A stretch of 35,951 nucleotides of DNA. It comes from Claveliimonas sp963592205. Its GTDB lineage: Bacteria > Bacillota > Clostridia > Lachnospirales > Lachnospiraceae. A model generated the notes under the pieces. That model had not been told where the DNA came from, did not search any database, and saw only the letters and a list, made by a program, of their open reading frames with translations. The stretch spans positions 1 to 35,951 of the forward strand of contig CAVAVU010000128.1 of assembly GCA_963592205.1 (NCBI GenBank). The letters are read 5' to 3'. Positions 6,942 through 15,622 of the stretch are shown here, piece by piece. How positions within the stretch are numbered: position 1 is the first letter of the stretch; each line of letters opens with the position of its first letter. The translations under genes were made by a program, and so were the position numbers.

Positions 6942-9506
6942 TTACTGCACTGAGATTACTTTGTAATCCTGATCTTCTACTGTTTTCTTTAATACTTCGT
7001 CTGCAATGACACTGTTCAGCGTTACAACTGCAGTTCCTGCCTCATGGCTTACTTCTGCGCTGTCTACTTCAGCCAGTGCCTCCAACACCTTCTTCACTCT
7101 TGCCTCACAGTGTCCACACATCATACCTTCGATTTTCATTGTCTTTGTCATGGTAGTTCCTTCCTTTCCTGATTCCATTTCTGATTCTTCCTCAGAATCC
7201 TTATCCTTTATTGTATCTGTTATTATTGCAGACTTGATCTTCTTATCCCTTGACGCATCGTGCAATTTGCAGAAATTCAACCGCAGTGCATTCGATACGA
7301 CGCAGAAGCTTGACAGACTCATCGCTGCTGCTCCAAACATCGGATTCAAAGTCAGTCCGAAGTGCACCCATACACCCGCTGCCAGCGGAATGCCGATAAT
7401 ATTGTAAATAAATGCCCAGAACAGGTTCTCATGGATGTTGCGGAGTGTTGCACGGCTCAGTCTTATCGCTGCAGCCACATCGCTCAGTGAGCTCTTCATC
7501 AATACGACATCTGCAGCATCGATTGCCACATCCGCTCCGGCTCCGATCGCGATACCCATATCCGCTCTGGTAAGTGCAGGTGCATCATTGATGCCGTCTC
7601 CGACCATAGCTGTCTTGCCCTGCTCTTTCAGCTTACGGATCACGCTTTCTTTTCCATCCGGCAACACGCCTGCGATTACTTCATCCACGCCAGCCTCAGC
7701 TCCGATCGCCCGGGCGGTGCGCTCATTATCCCCGGTCAGCATAACAACATGGATTCCCATGCCCTTCAACTGACGGATTGCCTCACGGCTGTCTTTCTTA
7801 ATCGTATCTGCGACCGCGATCACACCGATCAGTTTACCACCTAATGTGAATAATAACGGTGTCTTACCTTCCTGTGCCAGACGGTTGCAGATCTCCTGCA
7901 TCTCATCTGACAGTCCGCTCTTCTCTTTGATAAATGTCATACTTCCGCCGACAATCTGCTGACCATCAAGAACGGCTGACAGGCCATTGCCAGGAAGCGC
8001 GGTAAAGTCTTCTACTTCCCATTTTTCAACGTCAAGCTCCTGGCCTCTCTTAATCACTGCTTTCGCCAATGGATGCTCACTCTTCTGTTCCAGTGCATAC
8101 GCTGCTGTCAGAAGCTCTGTATCAGAGATACCCTCCACCGGTATCAGATCCGTCACTACCGGCTCGCCTTCCGTGATCGTTCCTGTCTTGTCTAATGCCA
8201 CGATCTGCATCTTGCCGGTCTCTTCCAGCGATACCGCCGTCTTAAAGAGAATACCGTTCTTTGCTCCCAGTCCGTTACCAACCATGATAGCCACTGGTGT
8301 TGCAAGTCCCAATGCGCACGGACAGCTGATTACGAGTACGGAAATACCTCTTGCCAGTGCATAGGCAAATTCCTTGCCAAGCAGCAGCCATACAATCGTT
8401 GTAATACATGCAATGGTAATAACCACCGGCACAAATACACCGGATACTTTGTCAGCGATCTTGGCGATCGGCGCTTTAGTTGCTGCCGCATCACTGACCA
8501 TACGGATGATCTGCGACAATGTAGTATCTTCACCGACACGGGATGCCTCACAGCGGATATAACCGGACTGGTTCACTGTCGCTGCGGATACCAGATCTCC
8601 TTCTGCCTTATCCACAGGGATACTCTCTCCGGTCAGTGCCGCCTCATTGACTGCACTTGCACCTTCCAGCACAATACCGTCTACGGGTATATTTTCACCA
8701 GGACGTACTACGAAGATATCACCCTTTTTCACCTGTTCCACCGGCACCGTCACTTCTTCACCATCTCTCACAAGCACAGCTGTCTTCGGTGCCAGCTTCA
8801 TCAGACTCTTTAAGGCGTCTGTCGTCTTGCCCTTAGATCTCGCTTCCAGCATCTTACCTACAGTGATCAGCGTCAGAATCATGGCTGCTGATTCAAAATA
8901 GAACTCATCCATGTATTTCATTACGCCTGCCATGTCACCATGTACTTCCGCATCCGTCATCAGGAATAATGCGATCACGCTCCATACATAGGATGCCATC
9001 GAGCCAAGTGCTACCAGTGTATCCATGTTTGGCGATCTGTGCCACAGGCTCTTAAATCCATTGATAAAGAACTTCTGGTTAATGACCATTACGATTCCCG
9101 CAAGAATCAGCTGCACCAGTCCCATTGCCACATGGTTGCCTTCAAACCAGGACGGCAGCGGCCATCCCCACATCATATGTCCCATAGAGAAATACATCAG
9201 CACCGCCAGAAATCCGACCGATGTGATCAGACGCCGTTTCAACACCGGTGTCTCTCTGTCCTTTAATGCCTCTTCATCCGCAGAGGTACTTCTGCTCTCC
9301 GCACCTGCGCCCTTCAGTGAAGCCCCATAACCGGCTTCTGTTACCGCAGCAATAATGCTGTCCGCAGATGCCGTACCTTCTACTCCCATAGAGTTTGTCA
9401 GCAGACTCACGGAGCAGGAAGTCACTCCCGGCACCTTCGATACAGCCTTTTCCACACGGGCACTGCACGCTGCACAACTCATACCCGTCACTGTATACTG
9501 TTCCAT
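6942..9506 (-). CDS. copA: Copper-exporting P1B-type ATPase with HMA domains at both ends
   Basis: An 854-residue Cu(I) efflux pump of the inner membrane. The N-terminal HMA has GMSCAAC at 8-14. Transmembrane segments follow from about 92, then the actuator TGES at about 292-295, the transport motif CPC at 395-397, the phosphorylation motif DKTGT at 439-443, and MVGDGINDAP in the ATP domain. After the last helices a charged linker leads to a second HMA at about 788-854 with GMMCGHC. The C-terminal HMA is fused in frame, but an AGGAAGG precedes Met786, as if a free copZ once started there or still does. The copA start has AGGAGGAT five bases upstream. Control by CsoR is inferred from context. 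Confidence 0.95.
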   Translation of the reverse strand: MEQYTVTGMSCAACSARVEKAVSKVPGVTSCSVSLLTNSMGVEGTASADSIIAAVTEAGYGASLKGAGAESRSTSADEEALKDRETPVLKRRLITSVGFLAVLMYFSMGHMMWGWPLPSWFEGNHVAMGLVQLILAGIVMVINQKFFINGFKSLWHRSPNMDTLVALGSMASYVWSVIALFLMTDAEVHGDMAGVMKYMDEFYFESAAMILTLITVGKMLEARSKGKTTDALKSLMKLAPKTAVLVRDGEEVTVPVEQVKKGDIFVVRPGENIPVDGIVLEGASAVNEAALTGESIPVDKAEGDLVSAATVNQSGYIRCEASRVGEDTTLSQIIRMVSDAAATKAPIAKIADKVSGVFVPVVITIACITTIVWLLLGKEFAYALARGISVLVISCPCALGLATPVAIMVGNGLGAKNGILFKTAVSLEETGKMQIVALDKTGTITEGEPVVTDLIPVEGISDTELLTAAYALEQKSEHPLAKAVIKRGQELDVEKWEVEDFTALPGNGLSAVLDGQQIVGGSMTFIKEKSGLSDEMQEICNRLAQEGKTPLLFTLGGKLIGVIAVADTIKKDSREAIRQLKGMGIHVVMLTGDNERTARAIGAEAGVDEVIAGVLPDGKESVIRKLKEQGKTAMVGDGINDAPALTRADMGIAIGAGADVAIDAADVVLMKSSLSDVAAAIRLSRATLRNIHENLFWAFIYNIIGIPLAAGVWVHFGLTLNPMFGAAAMSLSSFCVVSNALRLNFCKLHDASRDKKIKSAIITDTIKDKDSEEESEMESGKEGTTMTKTMKIEGMMCGHCEARVKKVLEALAEVDSAEVSHEAGTAVVTLNSVIADEVLKKTVEDQDYKVISVQ

Positions 9507-9540
9507 ATCTATCCTCCTGTCTTCAGTATTGTTACTGTTA

Positions 9541-9700
9541 CCCCTTCATACATTCGCAAAACTGCACGATAAACCGTGCTTTCTCACTGCTACGCAGTTA
9601 ATTTTGCTCATGTATGGGCGGTGCTCTATTCAAGCACCTTACGAACAAGAAAACTATTACTTACATGCAAGCATGACGTACTAGTTTTTCTTGTTCTAAA
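9541..9700 (-). other. Structured csoR-copA spacer with three stem-loops
   Basis: The 213-base spacer contains three stem-loops. GAACAAGAAAA arms lie at about 9643-9659 and 9682-9696, with the 19-bp repeat in the loop. A GGTGCT/AGCACC hairpin lies at 9620-9638. Imperfect arms at about 9547-9565 and 9595-9617 (CATACAT and GCAAAA blocks) enclose a smaller CACG/CGTG dyad. No coding potential or clear terminator was seen. It could be an mRNA-processing element, a small mobile repeat remnant, or a regulator of copA relative to csoR. Confidence 0.5.
9660..9678. repeat. 19-bp repeat, copy 2 (csoR-copA spacer)
   Basis: Identical to 6449-6467. Here it forms the loop of a hairpin with stem arms GAACAAGAAAA and its complement. 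Confidence 0.8.
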
Positions 9701-9719
9701 GGGGTATTGACTGATCACA

Positions 9720-10025
9720 CTATTTCATCAACTTCTGAATCGTAGTGATCAATTCGTCCACCACGTCATCCTTGCCATCCCGGATATCACGCACCACACA
9801 GCTGTGAATATGTGCTGCCAGCAGTTCTCTGTTGAAACCGTTCATTGCGGCACTCACTGCGGATGACTGGATCAGGATGTCATTGCAATATGCATCATTT
9901 TCTATCATAGTCTGAAGTCCGCGCACCTGTCCTTCGATCCTTTTTAGTCTGTTCAGCAGCTTTTTCTTCTGCTCTTCCGATCTACTGGTGGTTTTTGAAC
10001 AACAGCACTTCTTTTCTTCTCCCAT
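9720..10025 (-). CDS. csoR: Copper-sensing transcriptional repressor CsoR
   Basis: A 101-residue all-helical DUF156/CsoR repressor. The family signature RLKRIEGQVRGLQ is at 27-39. The Cu(I) ligands fit CsoR with correct spacing: Cys47, His72 and Cys76 (25 and 4 residues apart). The N-terminus holds an additional Cys7-Cys8-Cys9 cluster. It is expected to release DNA when Cu(I) binds, and a matching operator covers the promoter at 10200-10251. The ATG follows AGGGAGA and lies one base after the stop of a 33-codon leader ORF. It heads the group csoR, copA, copZ-like. Confidence 0.92.
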   Translation of the reverse strand: MGEEKKCCCSKTTSRSEEQKKKLLNRLKRIEGQVRGLQTMIENDAYCNDILIQSSAVSAAMNGFNRELLAAHIHSCVVRDIRDGKDDVVDELITTIQKLMK

Positions 10026-10026
10026 A

Positions 10027-10128
10027 TCAATATTCTCCCTTTTTTATCAGCTGATTATAAGTTATCGGATACAATTCTTCACGAGTCTTGTATTTCTCCT
10101 CAATCGTCAGAAGTGCCCGAAGGCACAT
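10027..10128 (-). CDS. Possible 33-residue leader ORF upstream of csoR
   Basis: On the csoR transcript an ATG at 10126-10128 opens a 33-codon frame (begins MCLRALLTIEEK, ends LIKKGEY). Its TGA lies one base before the csoR ATG, a spacing typical of translational coupling. The frame stays open upstream to a TGA near the operator. An overlapping frame ending SGTSDD at 10100 also looks protein-like, so the segment may instead be the leftover 3' end of an older gene. No convincing ribosome binding site was seen for the ATG. Confidence 0.3.
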   Translation of the reverse strand: MCLRALLTIEEKYKTREELYPITYNQLIKKGEY

Positions 10129-10199
10129 TCTGAGATTGTATGCGGTCGTCAAGGTCCTGAGCCAGCTCGGACTTTGACTCGTCGCGCTTCAAACTTAAT

Positions 10200-10251
10200 A
10201 TACCCCCTGTAGGTATATGCACATCATATACCTCCAGGGGGTATCTGTCAA
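10200..10251 (-). promoter_or_regulatory. csoR-copA promoter with palindromic CsoR operator
   Basis: Arms ATACCCCCTGTAGGTATATG (10200-10219) and its near complement (10225-10244) differ at one position and enclose a 5-base spacer. Each arm holds a TACC...GGTA CsoR-type half operator with a G/C run. On the minus strand TTGACA (10246-10251) and TATGAT (10223-10228) are exactly 17 bases apart, so the operator covers the -10 and the spacer. The leader to csoR is about 190 bases. Confidence 0.88.
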
Positions 10252-10276
10252 TATCCTAATTGACGATTTATTCTCT

Positions 10277-10960
10277 TTACTGATCACAGTCCTTCATCGT
10301 CTTACCTTCACCGGTCAGACTTTCGAAGTCTTTTACAAATGCATCAACTGCTGCTGTAATCGCCACATTGTTGACAAATCCGTCAATCACTGACGGTGCA
10401 ACGGTTGCTGCTTCGATGCCGTATTCACACAGTTCCAGTACCTGCTGTGAGTTCTTAAAGCTTGCCGCCAGAATGCCACAGTCCAGTCCATGAATCTCAA
10501 AGATATCCTGAATCTCCTTTGCCACACCCACACCATTATATCCCATATTATCAATACGGTTCACGTAAGGTGCTGTGTAAGATGCGCCGCTCTTTGCTGC
10601 AAGATAAGCCTGCATTGCTGTGTAAATCGCAGTTCCTGTAGTGCGGATACCTTCTTTCTTCAATGCCTTCATAGCCTTAAAGCCTTCTGGAATACAAGGA
10701 ATCTTCACGTATGTGTTCTGTCCCAGTTCCTTTACAATGCGGTGTGCATCTTCGATCATACCTTCTGCATCCTTTGCGATCACCTGAACATGAAGATCAG
10801 CCTCTGCTCCGATAAACTCACGGATCTCTTTTAACACCTCATACGGCTGTCTGCCTGACTTGGCCAGGATCGATGGGTTCGTTGTCACTCCATCAATCGG
10901 ATACAGATCATATAATCTGCGGATCTCGTCAATATTTGCATCATCAATCAGTAATTTCAT
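10277..10960 (-). CDS. fsa: Fructose-6-phosphate aldolase / transaldolase-like protein
   Basis: A 227-residue cytoplasmic TIM barrel of the small transaldolase/FSA group. The start MKLLIDDANIDEIRRL and the TTNPS motif are typical. The Schiff-base lysine is Lys86 in YVKIP. The blocks APYVNRID and LAASFKNSQQ match the FSA type better than the ordinary transaldolase type. Such enzymes cleave or form fructose 6-phosphate from dihydroxyacetone and glyceraldehyde 3-phosphate, or act as transaldolase; activity cannot be separated by sequence alone. It is monocistronic with its own promoter at 11009-11037 and runs toward the csoR promoter without an obvious terminator. Confidence 0.85.
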   Translation of the reverse strand: MKLLIDDANIDEIRRLYDLYPIDGVTTNPSILAKSGRQPYEVLKEIREFIGAEADLHVQVIAKDAEGMIEDAHRIVKELGQNTYVKIPCIPEGFKAMKALKKEGIRTTGTAIYTAMQAYLAAKSGASYTAPYVNRIDNMGYNGVGVAKEIQDIFEIHGLDCGILAASFKNSQQVLELCEYGIEAATVAPSVIDGFVNNVAITAAVDAFVKDFESLTGEGKTMKDCDQ

Positions 10961-11008
10961 TTCACTCTTCCTCGCTCTGCTCTATAAGTATCAACATGCT
11001 GCACTGTC

Positions 11009-11037
11009 AGTATAGCACAATTTAGGCAGTCAGTCGA
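11009..11037 (-). promoter_or_regulatory. Candidate promoter of the F6P aldolase gene
   Basis: TCGACT (11032-11037) and TATACT (11009-11014) on the minus strand are 17 bases apart. The promoter overlaps the last codons of the upstream YitT gene. Confidence 0.5.
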
Positions 11038-11879
11038 AACCCTTTTCCAAAAGTTTCACTGCTCTTCGTGATCATGATAAATGCGGAATCATCTGTCTGA
11101 CGGATGAATCTCTGCAGGATCACTGCCTGTCTGCGGTCCAGTGCGCACAAGATAACCTTTTTATTCTCATGAGAATAGCCACCCTCCGCATTATAAAGAG
11201 TAGTACTTCTGTTCAATACATTCTGGATAAAGTCACAGATCGGTTCCGGATCCGAACTGATAATCGTAAAATACTTACACAGACGCATCTGATCCATCGT
11301 ACGGTCTACGAAGATCGACTTAGCTAACAGACCACATACGGAAAACAGACCTGTACGTACGTCAAATGCGATAAATGACAGTGCTACGATTGCCACATCT
11401 GAAATCAGAAGTGCAGTTCCGATATCAATGGTCGTATACTTCTTCAGAATCATCGCGATGATGTCCGTACCGCCGCCGGATGCATCTACATAGAACAGCA
11501 TTGCCGCCGCAACTGCCGGAAGTGCAATCGCATAAGCAAGCTCCAGCATCGGCTGATTGGTAAGCGGTGCGCTGATCGGCATCATCTTCTCCATCAGGCT
11601 CAGCACTACGGAGGACAACACAGTGGCATAAGCCGTCTTCAGTCCAAAGCTTTTGCCGAGCACCGCGAAACCAATTACCAGCAGTGCCAGATTAATCACT
11701 AAGTTAATCTGTGCTGCCGAGATTCCAAGAATCTCATTTAACACTACGGCAAGACCGGAAACTCCTCCAAACGAGAAATGATTTGGGAATTTAAATGCAT
11801 AAATACCCAAATCCATAATGATCACTGCCAGTGTTATTACTATATAATCTTTAAAAAGTTTGATTGCTTTATTATTCAT
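11022..11879 (-). CDS. YitT-family membrane protein (DUF161 + DUF2179)
   Basis: About 285 residues from the ATG at 11877-11879, chosen because GAGAGGTGG lies just upstream; an in-frame upstream start at 11939 has no such site. The first 170 or so residues hold five to six hydrophobic helices with the family motifs FGGVSGLAVVLNEILG and DASGGGTDIIAMILKKY. The last 100 or so residues form the cytoplasmic DUF2179 domain. The biochemical role is unknown in this family; some members are thought to be transporters. It stands alone between the aldolase and the LysR gene. Confidence 0.85.
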   Translation of the reverse strand: MNNKAIKLFKDYIVITLAVIIMDLGIYAFKFPNHFSFGGVSGLAVVLNEILGISAAQINLVINLALLVIGFAVLGKSFGLKTAYATVLSSVVLSLMEKMMPISAPLTNQPMLELAYAIALPAVAAAMLFYVDASGGGTDIIAMILKKYTTIDIGTALLISDVAIVALSFIAFDVRTGLFSVCGLLAKSIFVDRTMDQMRLCKYFTIISSDPEPICDFIQNVLNRSTTLYNAEGGYSHENKKVILCALDRRQAVILQRFIRQTDDSAFIMITKSSETFGKGFRLTA

Positions 11880-11975
11880 AACTGTTCCACCTCTCTGGAA
11901 TCCATACCTTCTCTTCCTATATATTAGAGTAATACACATTCTTTCTATTGTGAAACAGTTTTATCCTAGTCCTCA

Positions 11976-12938
11976 CTACAATATTTTTATTGTAGATGGA
12001 TCGTATTGCTTTTTTACCTCTTCTTTCATAATGCGGATCAGCTCATTCATTGCCTTCGTCACATATTTGCCCTTGCGGTATACTACAGACACCTCCATAT
12101 GCGTCCATGGATATTTCAGACCAAAGAGCTGCAGTTCTCCAAGGCTGTCATCCATCAGCAGCGTATGAAGCAGGGATGTCGGATAAAATGCCACGCCGAT
12201 GCCAGCCGCACACATTTCTCCTACCGTCTCGATATTCTCCGTCTCCACCACTGTATGCGGCTTCATATTTTCCTCTTTGAATATCTCATCTGCAACATCT
12301 CTGGAAATGTTACCTTCTTTATTGAGCAAAAAGGACATATCCTTCAGACAGCTGATCTTTCCTGTCTGGATCAACGTATTCCGAATGTAATCCGCCTTTT
12401 CTGCCGGCAGCTTCTTGAACAGATCCTCAGAGATAGCAAGTACCACATCCTCTTCCGCAAGTTCGGTAAATACCATATCATCCGCATCCTCTGTGCATGG
12501 ACCAACTGCCAGATCGATGCTCTCATCCCGCAGTGCATCCCACAGTTCTCTTGTATTGCCTTCCAGAATATGCACCTCAATCAGCGGATAGCGCTCCATA
12601 AATTCCGGCAGCACCTTCGGCAGGATCAGACGACCTCTGGTATGCGAGATACCGATCGTAAGCTCACCGCGTTTCTCCTCTTTGACCTCACTGATCTCCT
12701 GCATCATTGACTGATAACTGTCTTCCATCTGGATCGCATATTTATAGAATATCTCCCCTGCCGCCGTCAGCTTCATCGGTGCTTTCCGATCGATCAGCGA
12801 GATCCCCACATCTTTTTCCAGCGAAGCAATGTGATTGCTCAGTGCCTGCTGACTGATAAATAACTTCTCCGCAGCCTTGGTAAAATTCAGTTCTCTGGCT
12901 GCCGTGATAAAATACACCAGATTCAAATGATTGATCAT
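11976..12938 (-). CDS. LysR-family transcriptional regulator
   Basis: 320 residues. A winged helix-turn-helix spans about 1-60 (FTKAAEKLFISQQALSNHIASLE) and is followed by the linker helix and a periplasmic-binding-like effector domain (about 90-300). The ATG overlaps the stop of the upstream symporter gene as ATGA, so the two are translationally coupled. That makes the symporter substrate, probably an amino acid, the obvious candidate effector, by inference. A possible site lies at 14369-14397 in front of the symporter, but no clean T-N11-A palindrome stood out. Confidence 0.9.
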   Translation of the reverse strand: MINHLNLVYFITAARELNFTKAAEKLFISQQALSNHIASLEKDVGISLIDRKAPMKLTAAGEIFYKYAIQMEDSYQSMMQEISEVKEEKRGELTIGISHTRGRLILPKVLPEFMERYPLIEVHILEGNTRELWDALRDESIDLAVGPCTEDADDMVFTELAEEDVVLAISEDLFKKLPAEKADYIRNTLIQTGKISCLKDMSFLLNKEGNISRDVADEIFKEENMKPHTVVETENIETVGEMCAAGIGVAFYPTSLLHTLLMDDSLGELQLFGLKYPWTHMEVSVVYRKGKYVTKAMNELIRIMKEEVKKQYDPSTIKIL

Positions 12939-14332
12939 AAGGACAGTTCTCCTTTTTTCTTCTTCGCCTCATAGTCCCGCAAAGATGCCAGCGCTTCCTT
13001 CGATAACGGGAACAGTGCCATCATATTGAAAATCGTCATCAGACCGATTCCCACATCACCCAGATCCCATACAAATGTATACGCCGCCCGGCATCCGACA
13101 AACAGCATCACAAGTGCCAGAATCTTATACAACGTCTGGGACAGCCAGTTATCACCGAACAGATACGCCACGTTACTGCGGGCATAGAACAGGATACCGA
13201 TAAATGTAGAAAAGCTGAACATCAACAGAATCACTGCGATAAATACGACACCTGCTTTTCCCATATGGTATTCCATGGCTGACTGCAGCAGATCCATACC
13301 AGCCAGTCCGCTCACCGTCTCCTCCGGTGCCAGAAGCATCAGCATCGCAGAACAGCTGCAGATGACAAGTGTATCGATAAATACACCAAGTGCCTGTAAC
13401 AGGCCTTCCTTTGCCGGATGGTCGATATCCGCTGCTGCCGCCGCACATGGTGCAGAGCCGGAACCAGCTTCATTGGAAAACAGTCCACGTTTGATTCCAT
13501 TCATGATCACAGCACCAAAGCCTCCCGCTGCTACCTGACGAATGCCCAATGCCTCTGCAAAGATCCGTTCAAAAACTGCCGGAAGCTGCGCTACATTTTT
13601 CAAAATGATAAATATCGTCACGAAGAAATAGCAGCCTGCCATGATCGGCACGACCACATCCAGTACTTTCACTGTTGCATTCTTGCGGAGTACGATCACG
13701 GCTGACACCGCTGTCAACGCAATCGCCGTCCATAATGTCGGAATGCCAAATGCATTCTTCAGGGAAGTGGACACGGAATTACCGACCACCTGACTGATAC
13801 CGCACCAGCAGATCAGTCCGGAAATGGCAAATAGCACTGCGATCACAGATCTCTTCAGCTTCTTCCCATGCACACGTTCTGCAAGAGAATGCAGGAAATA
13901 CGCCGGACCTCCGCGGAATCCGCCGTACAGTGGATCCTTTTCTTTATAAATCTGGGACAATGTTGCCTCGATAAATGCTGTGGCAGAACCTACGAGCGCT
14001 GTAACCCACATCCAGAACACAGCACCTGCGCCTCCGGCTGACACTGCTGCCACAACACCTGCCAGATTCCCCATGCCGACTCTGGTCGCTGTCGATACGA
14101 TCAGCGCCTGCAGTCCTGAGATGCCTTCGCTCTGTTCTTCCTTCGATATCGTAATCCGGATCATATCCGGAAATAAACGGATCGGCAGAAATCTTGTCCT
14201 TATCATAAAGAAAATTCCCGCAGGAACAAGAATCAGTACCAACAATGATAATCCCACAGTGCCGCCTCCCGGCAGCGGAATCTTCAGCAGATCGCCCCAC
14301 AGGACATTATATATCCAATATACCAGTTTCAT
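12935..14332 (-). CDS. Second sodium:alanine symporter family (AGCS) transporter
   Basis: A 465-residue integral membrane symporter. The AGCS core motif reads STATRVGMGNLAGVVAAV at about 80-97 and GAGAVFWMW at 101-109. The conserved GIKRGLFSNEAGSGSAP is present. It differs enough from the copy at 1770-3167 (GGPGA there, GGAGA here; shorter N-terminus) to suggest another substrate. It is upstream of, and overlaps, a LysR gene. A candidate minus-strand promoter has TTGATA at 14392-14397, 17 bases from TAAAGT at 14369-14374. Confidence 0.9.
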   Translation of the reverse strand: MKLVYWIYNVLWGDLLKIPLPGGGTVGLSLLVLILVPAGIFFMIRTRFLPIRLFPDMIRITISKEEQSEGISGLQALIVSTATRVGMGNLAGVVAAVSAGGAGAVFWMWVTALVGSATAFIEATLSQIYKEKDPLYGGFRGGPAYFLHSLAERVHGKKLKRSVIAVLFAISGLICWCGISQVVGNSVSTSLKNAFGIPTLWTAIALTAVSAVIVLRKNATVKVLDVVVPIMAGCYFFVTIFIILKNVAQLPAVFERIFAEALGIRQVAAGGFGAVIMNGIKRGLFSNEAGSGSAPCAAAAADIDHPAKEGLLQALGVFIDTLVICSCSAMLMLLAPEETVSGLAGMDLLQSAMEYHMGKAGVVFIAVILLMFSFSTFIGILFYARSNVAYLFGDNWLSQTLYKILALVMLFVGCRAAYTFVWDLGDVGIGLMTIFNMMALFPLSKEALASLRDYEAKKKKGELSL

Positions 14333-14406
14333 ACAATAATCCTCTCTCTTTCACACACATATATCAATACTTTACACTATTAAAGCGATAATATCAACTC
14401 CAATTA

Positions 14407-14436
14407 TTGACAACCCCTGCACAGCAAAGATATAAT
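14407..14436 (+). promoter_or_regulatory. trpS promoter
   Basis: TTGACA at 14407-14412 and TATAAT at 14431-14436 have an 18-base spacer. The leader would be about 45 bases, too short for a T-box. Confidence 0.75.
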
Positions 14437-14486
14437 AAGATTTAGGCATTTTAGTTGTACTTTTTTCTGAAAGGAATTTAATAATT

Positions 14487-15548
14487 ATGAAACAGGTTAT
14501 CTTAACCGGAGACCGCCCGACCGGACGTCTCCATGTAGGACACTATGTAGGTTCACTGAAAGAACGTGTCAAGCTGCAGAACTCAGGAAAGTTCGATGAG
14601 ATCTATATCATGATCGCTGATGCGCAGGCACTGACAGACAACGCAGAACATCCGGAGAAGGTTCGTCAGAACATACTTCAGGTTGCACTGGATTATCTGG
14701 CATGCGGCATCGATCCTGAGAAGGCTACCATCTTCATCCAGTCTATGGTTCCGGAACTTACTGAACTTAGTTTTTATTATATGAATCTGGTGACTGTATC
14801 CCGTGTACAGCGTAACCCTACGGTAAAGGCTGAGATCCAGCAGCGTAACTTTGAAGCCAGCATTCCGGTCGGCTTCTTCTGCTACCCGATCAGCCAGGCT
14901 GCGGATATTACTGCATTCCGCGCAACTGCTGTTCCGGTTGGCGAAGATCAGATGCCGATGATCGAGCAGTGCAAAGAGATCGTGCACAAGTTCAACAGCG
15001 TATACGGCGAGACACTTACCGATCCAAAGATCGTACTTCCGGACAATCAGGCTTGTCTTCGTCTGCCGGGTATCGATGGCAAAGCTAAGATGAGCAAGTC
15101 TCTTGGCAACTGCATTTACCTGTCTGATGAAGCAGACGACATCCGCAAGAAGGTAATGTCTATGTTCACAGATCCGAACCATCTTCGTGTAGAAGATCCT
15201 GGACAGGTAGAAGGCAATCCGGTATTCATTTATTTGGATGCATTCAGCCGCCCGGAGCATTTTGCAGAATTCCTGCCGGAATACCAGAATCTGGACGAAC
15301 TCAAAGCTCACTACTCCAGAGGCGGACTTGGCGATGTTAAGGTCAAGAAGTTCCTGAATAATGTACTTCAGGCTGAGCTTGCTCCGATCCGTGAGCGCCG
15401 TAAGATGTGGGAAGCACGTATCGATGATGTATATGATCTGCTGAAGGTCGGCAGTGAAAAAGCACGCGAGACAGCAGCCGCTACACTTCATGATGTACGT
15501 CACTCCATGAAGATTGACTACTTCGAGGATAACAACTTACTGAAATAG
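14487..15548 (+). CDS. trpS: Tryptophanyl-tRNA synthetase
   Basis: 353 residues, a class I aminoacyl-tRNA synthetase that charges tRNA-Trp in the cytoplasm. The HIGH-type motif is HVGH at 16-19 within GDRPTGRLHVGHY, and the KMSKS motif is at 201-205. GEDQMPMIE and the C-terminal helical anticodon-binding part are present, giving normal or slightly long length. The start has AAGGAA upstream. It is monocistronic, flanked by its own promoter and a strong terminator. The GDRPTGRLHVGHYVGSL form is typical of the clostridial and actinobacterial type. Confidence 0.97.
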   Translation: MKQVILTGDRPTGRLHVGHYVGSLKERVKLQNSGKFDEIYIMIADAQALTDNAEHPEKVRQNILQVALDYLACGIDPEKATIFIQSMVPELTELSFYYMNLVTVSRVQRNPTVKAEIQQRNFEASIPVGFFCYPISQAADITAFRATAVPVGEDQMPMIEQCKEIVHKFNSVYGETLTDPKIVLPDNQACLRLPGIDGKAKMSKSLGNCIYLSDEADDIRKKVMSMFTDPNHLRVEDPGQVEGNPVFIYLDAFSRPEHFAEFLPEYQNLDELKAHYSRGGLGDVKVKKFLNNVLQAELAPIRERRKMWEARIDDVYDLLKVGSEKARETAAATLHDVRHSMKIDYFEDNNLLK

Positions 15549-15576
15549 TCCTCAGTACAATTACACACAGCATAAT

Positions 15577-15614
15577 AAAAGCCATCGGCATTTGAATCTG
15601 CCGCTGGCTTTTTT
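15577..15614. terminator. Bidirectional terminator between trpS and the flavin reductase
   Basis: AAAAGCC...GGCTTTTTT with arms 15581-15590 and 15599-15608 forms a stem of about 10 bp with two imperfect positions, flanked by A and T runs on both sides. It serves both converging genes. Confidence 0.85.
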
Positions 15615-15622
15615 GAATAGTT

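Noticed and set aside
12006..12710. A 234-codon plus-strand frame across lysR
   Set aside because: Antisense shadow of a clear LysR gene; composition rich in His, Cys and Gln is typical of such shadows.
14340..14486. T-box leader for trpS
   Set aside because: The promoter leaves only about 45 bases of leader; no AGGGTGG-type T-box sequence or terminator was found.
14583..15503. A 306-codon frame antisense to trpS
   Set aside because: It mirrors a highly conserved gene on the other strand, has no ribosome binding site and no recognisable domain.
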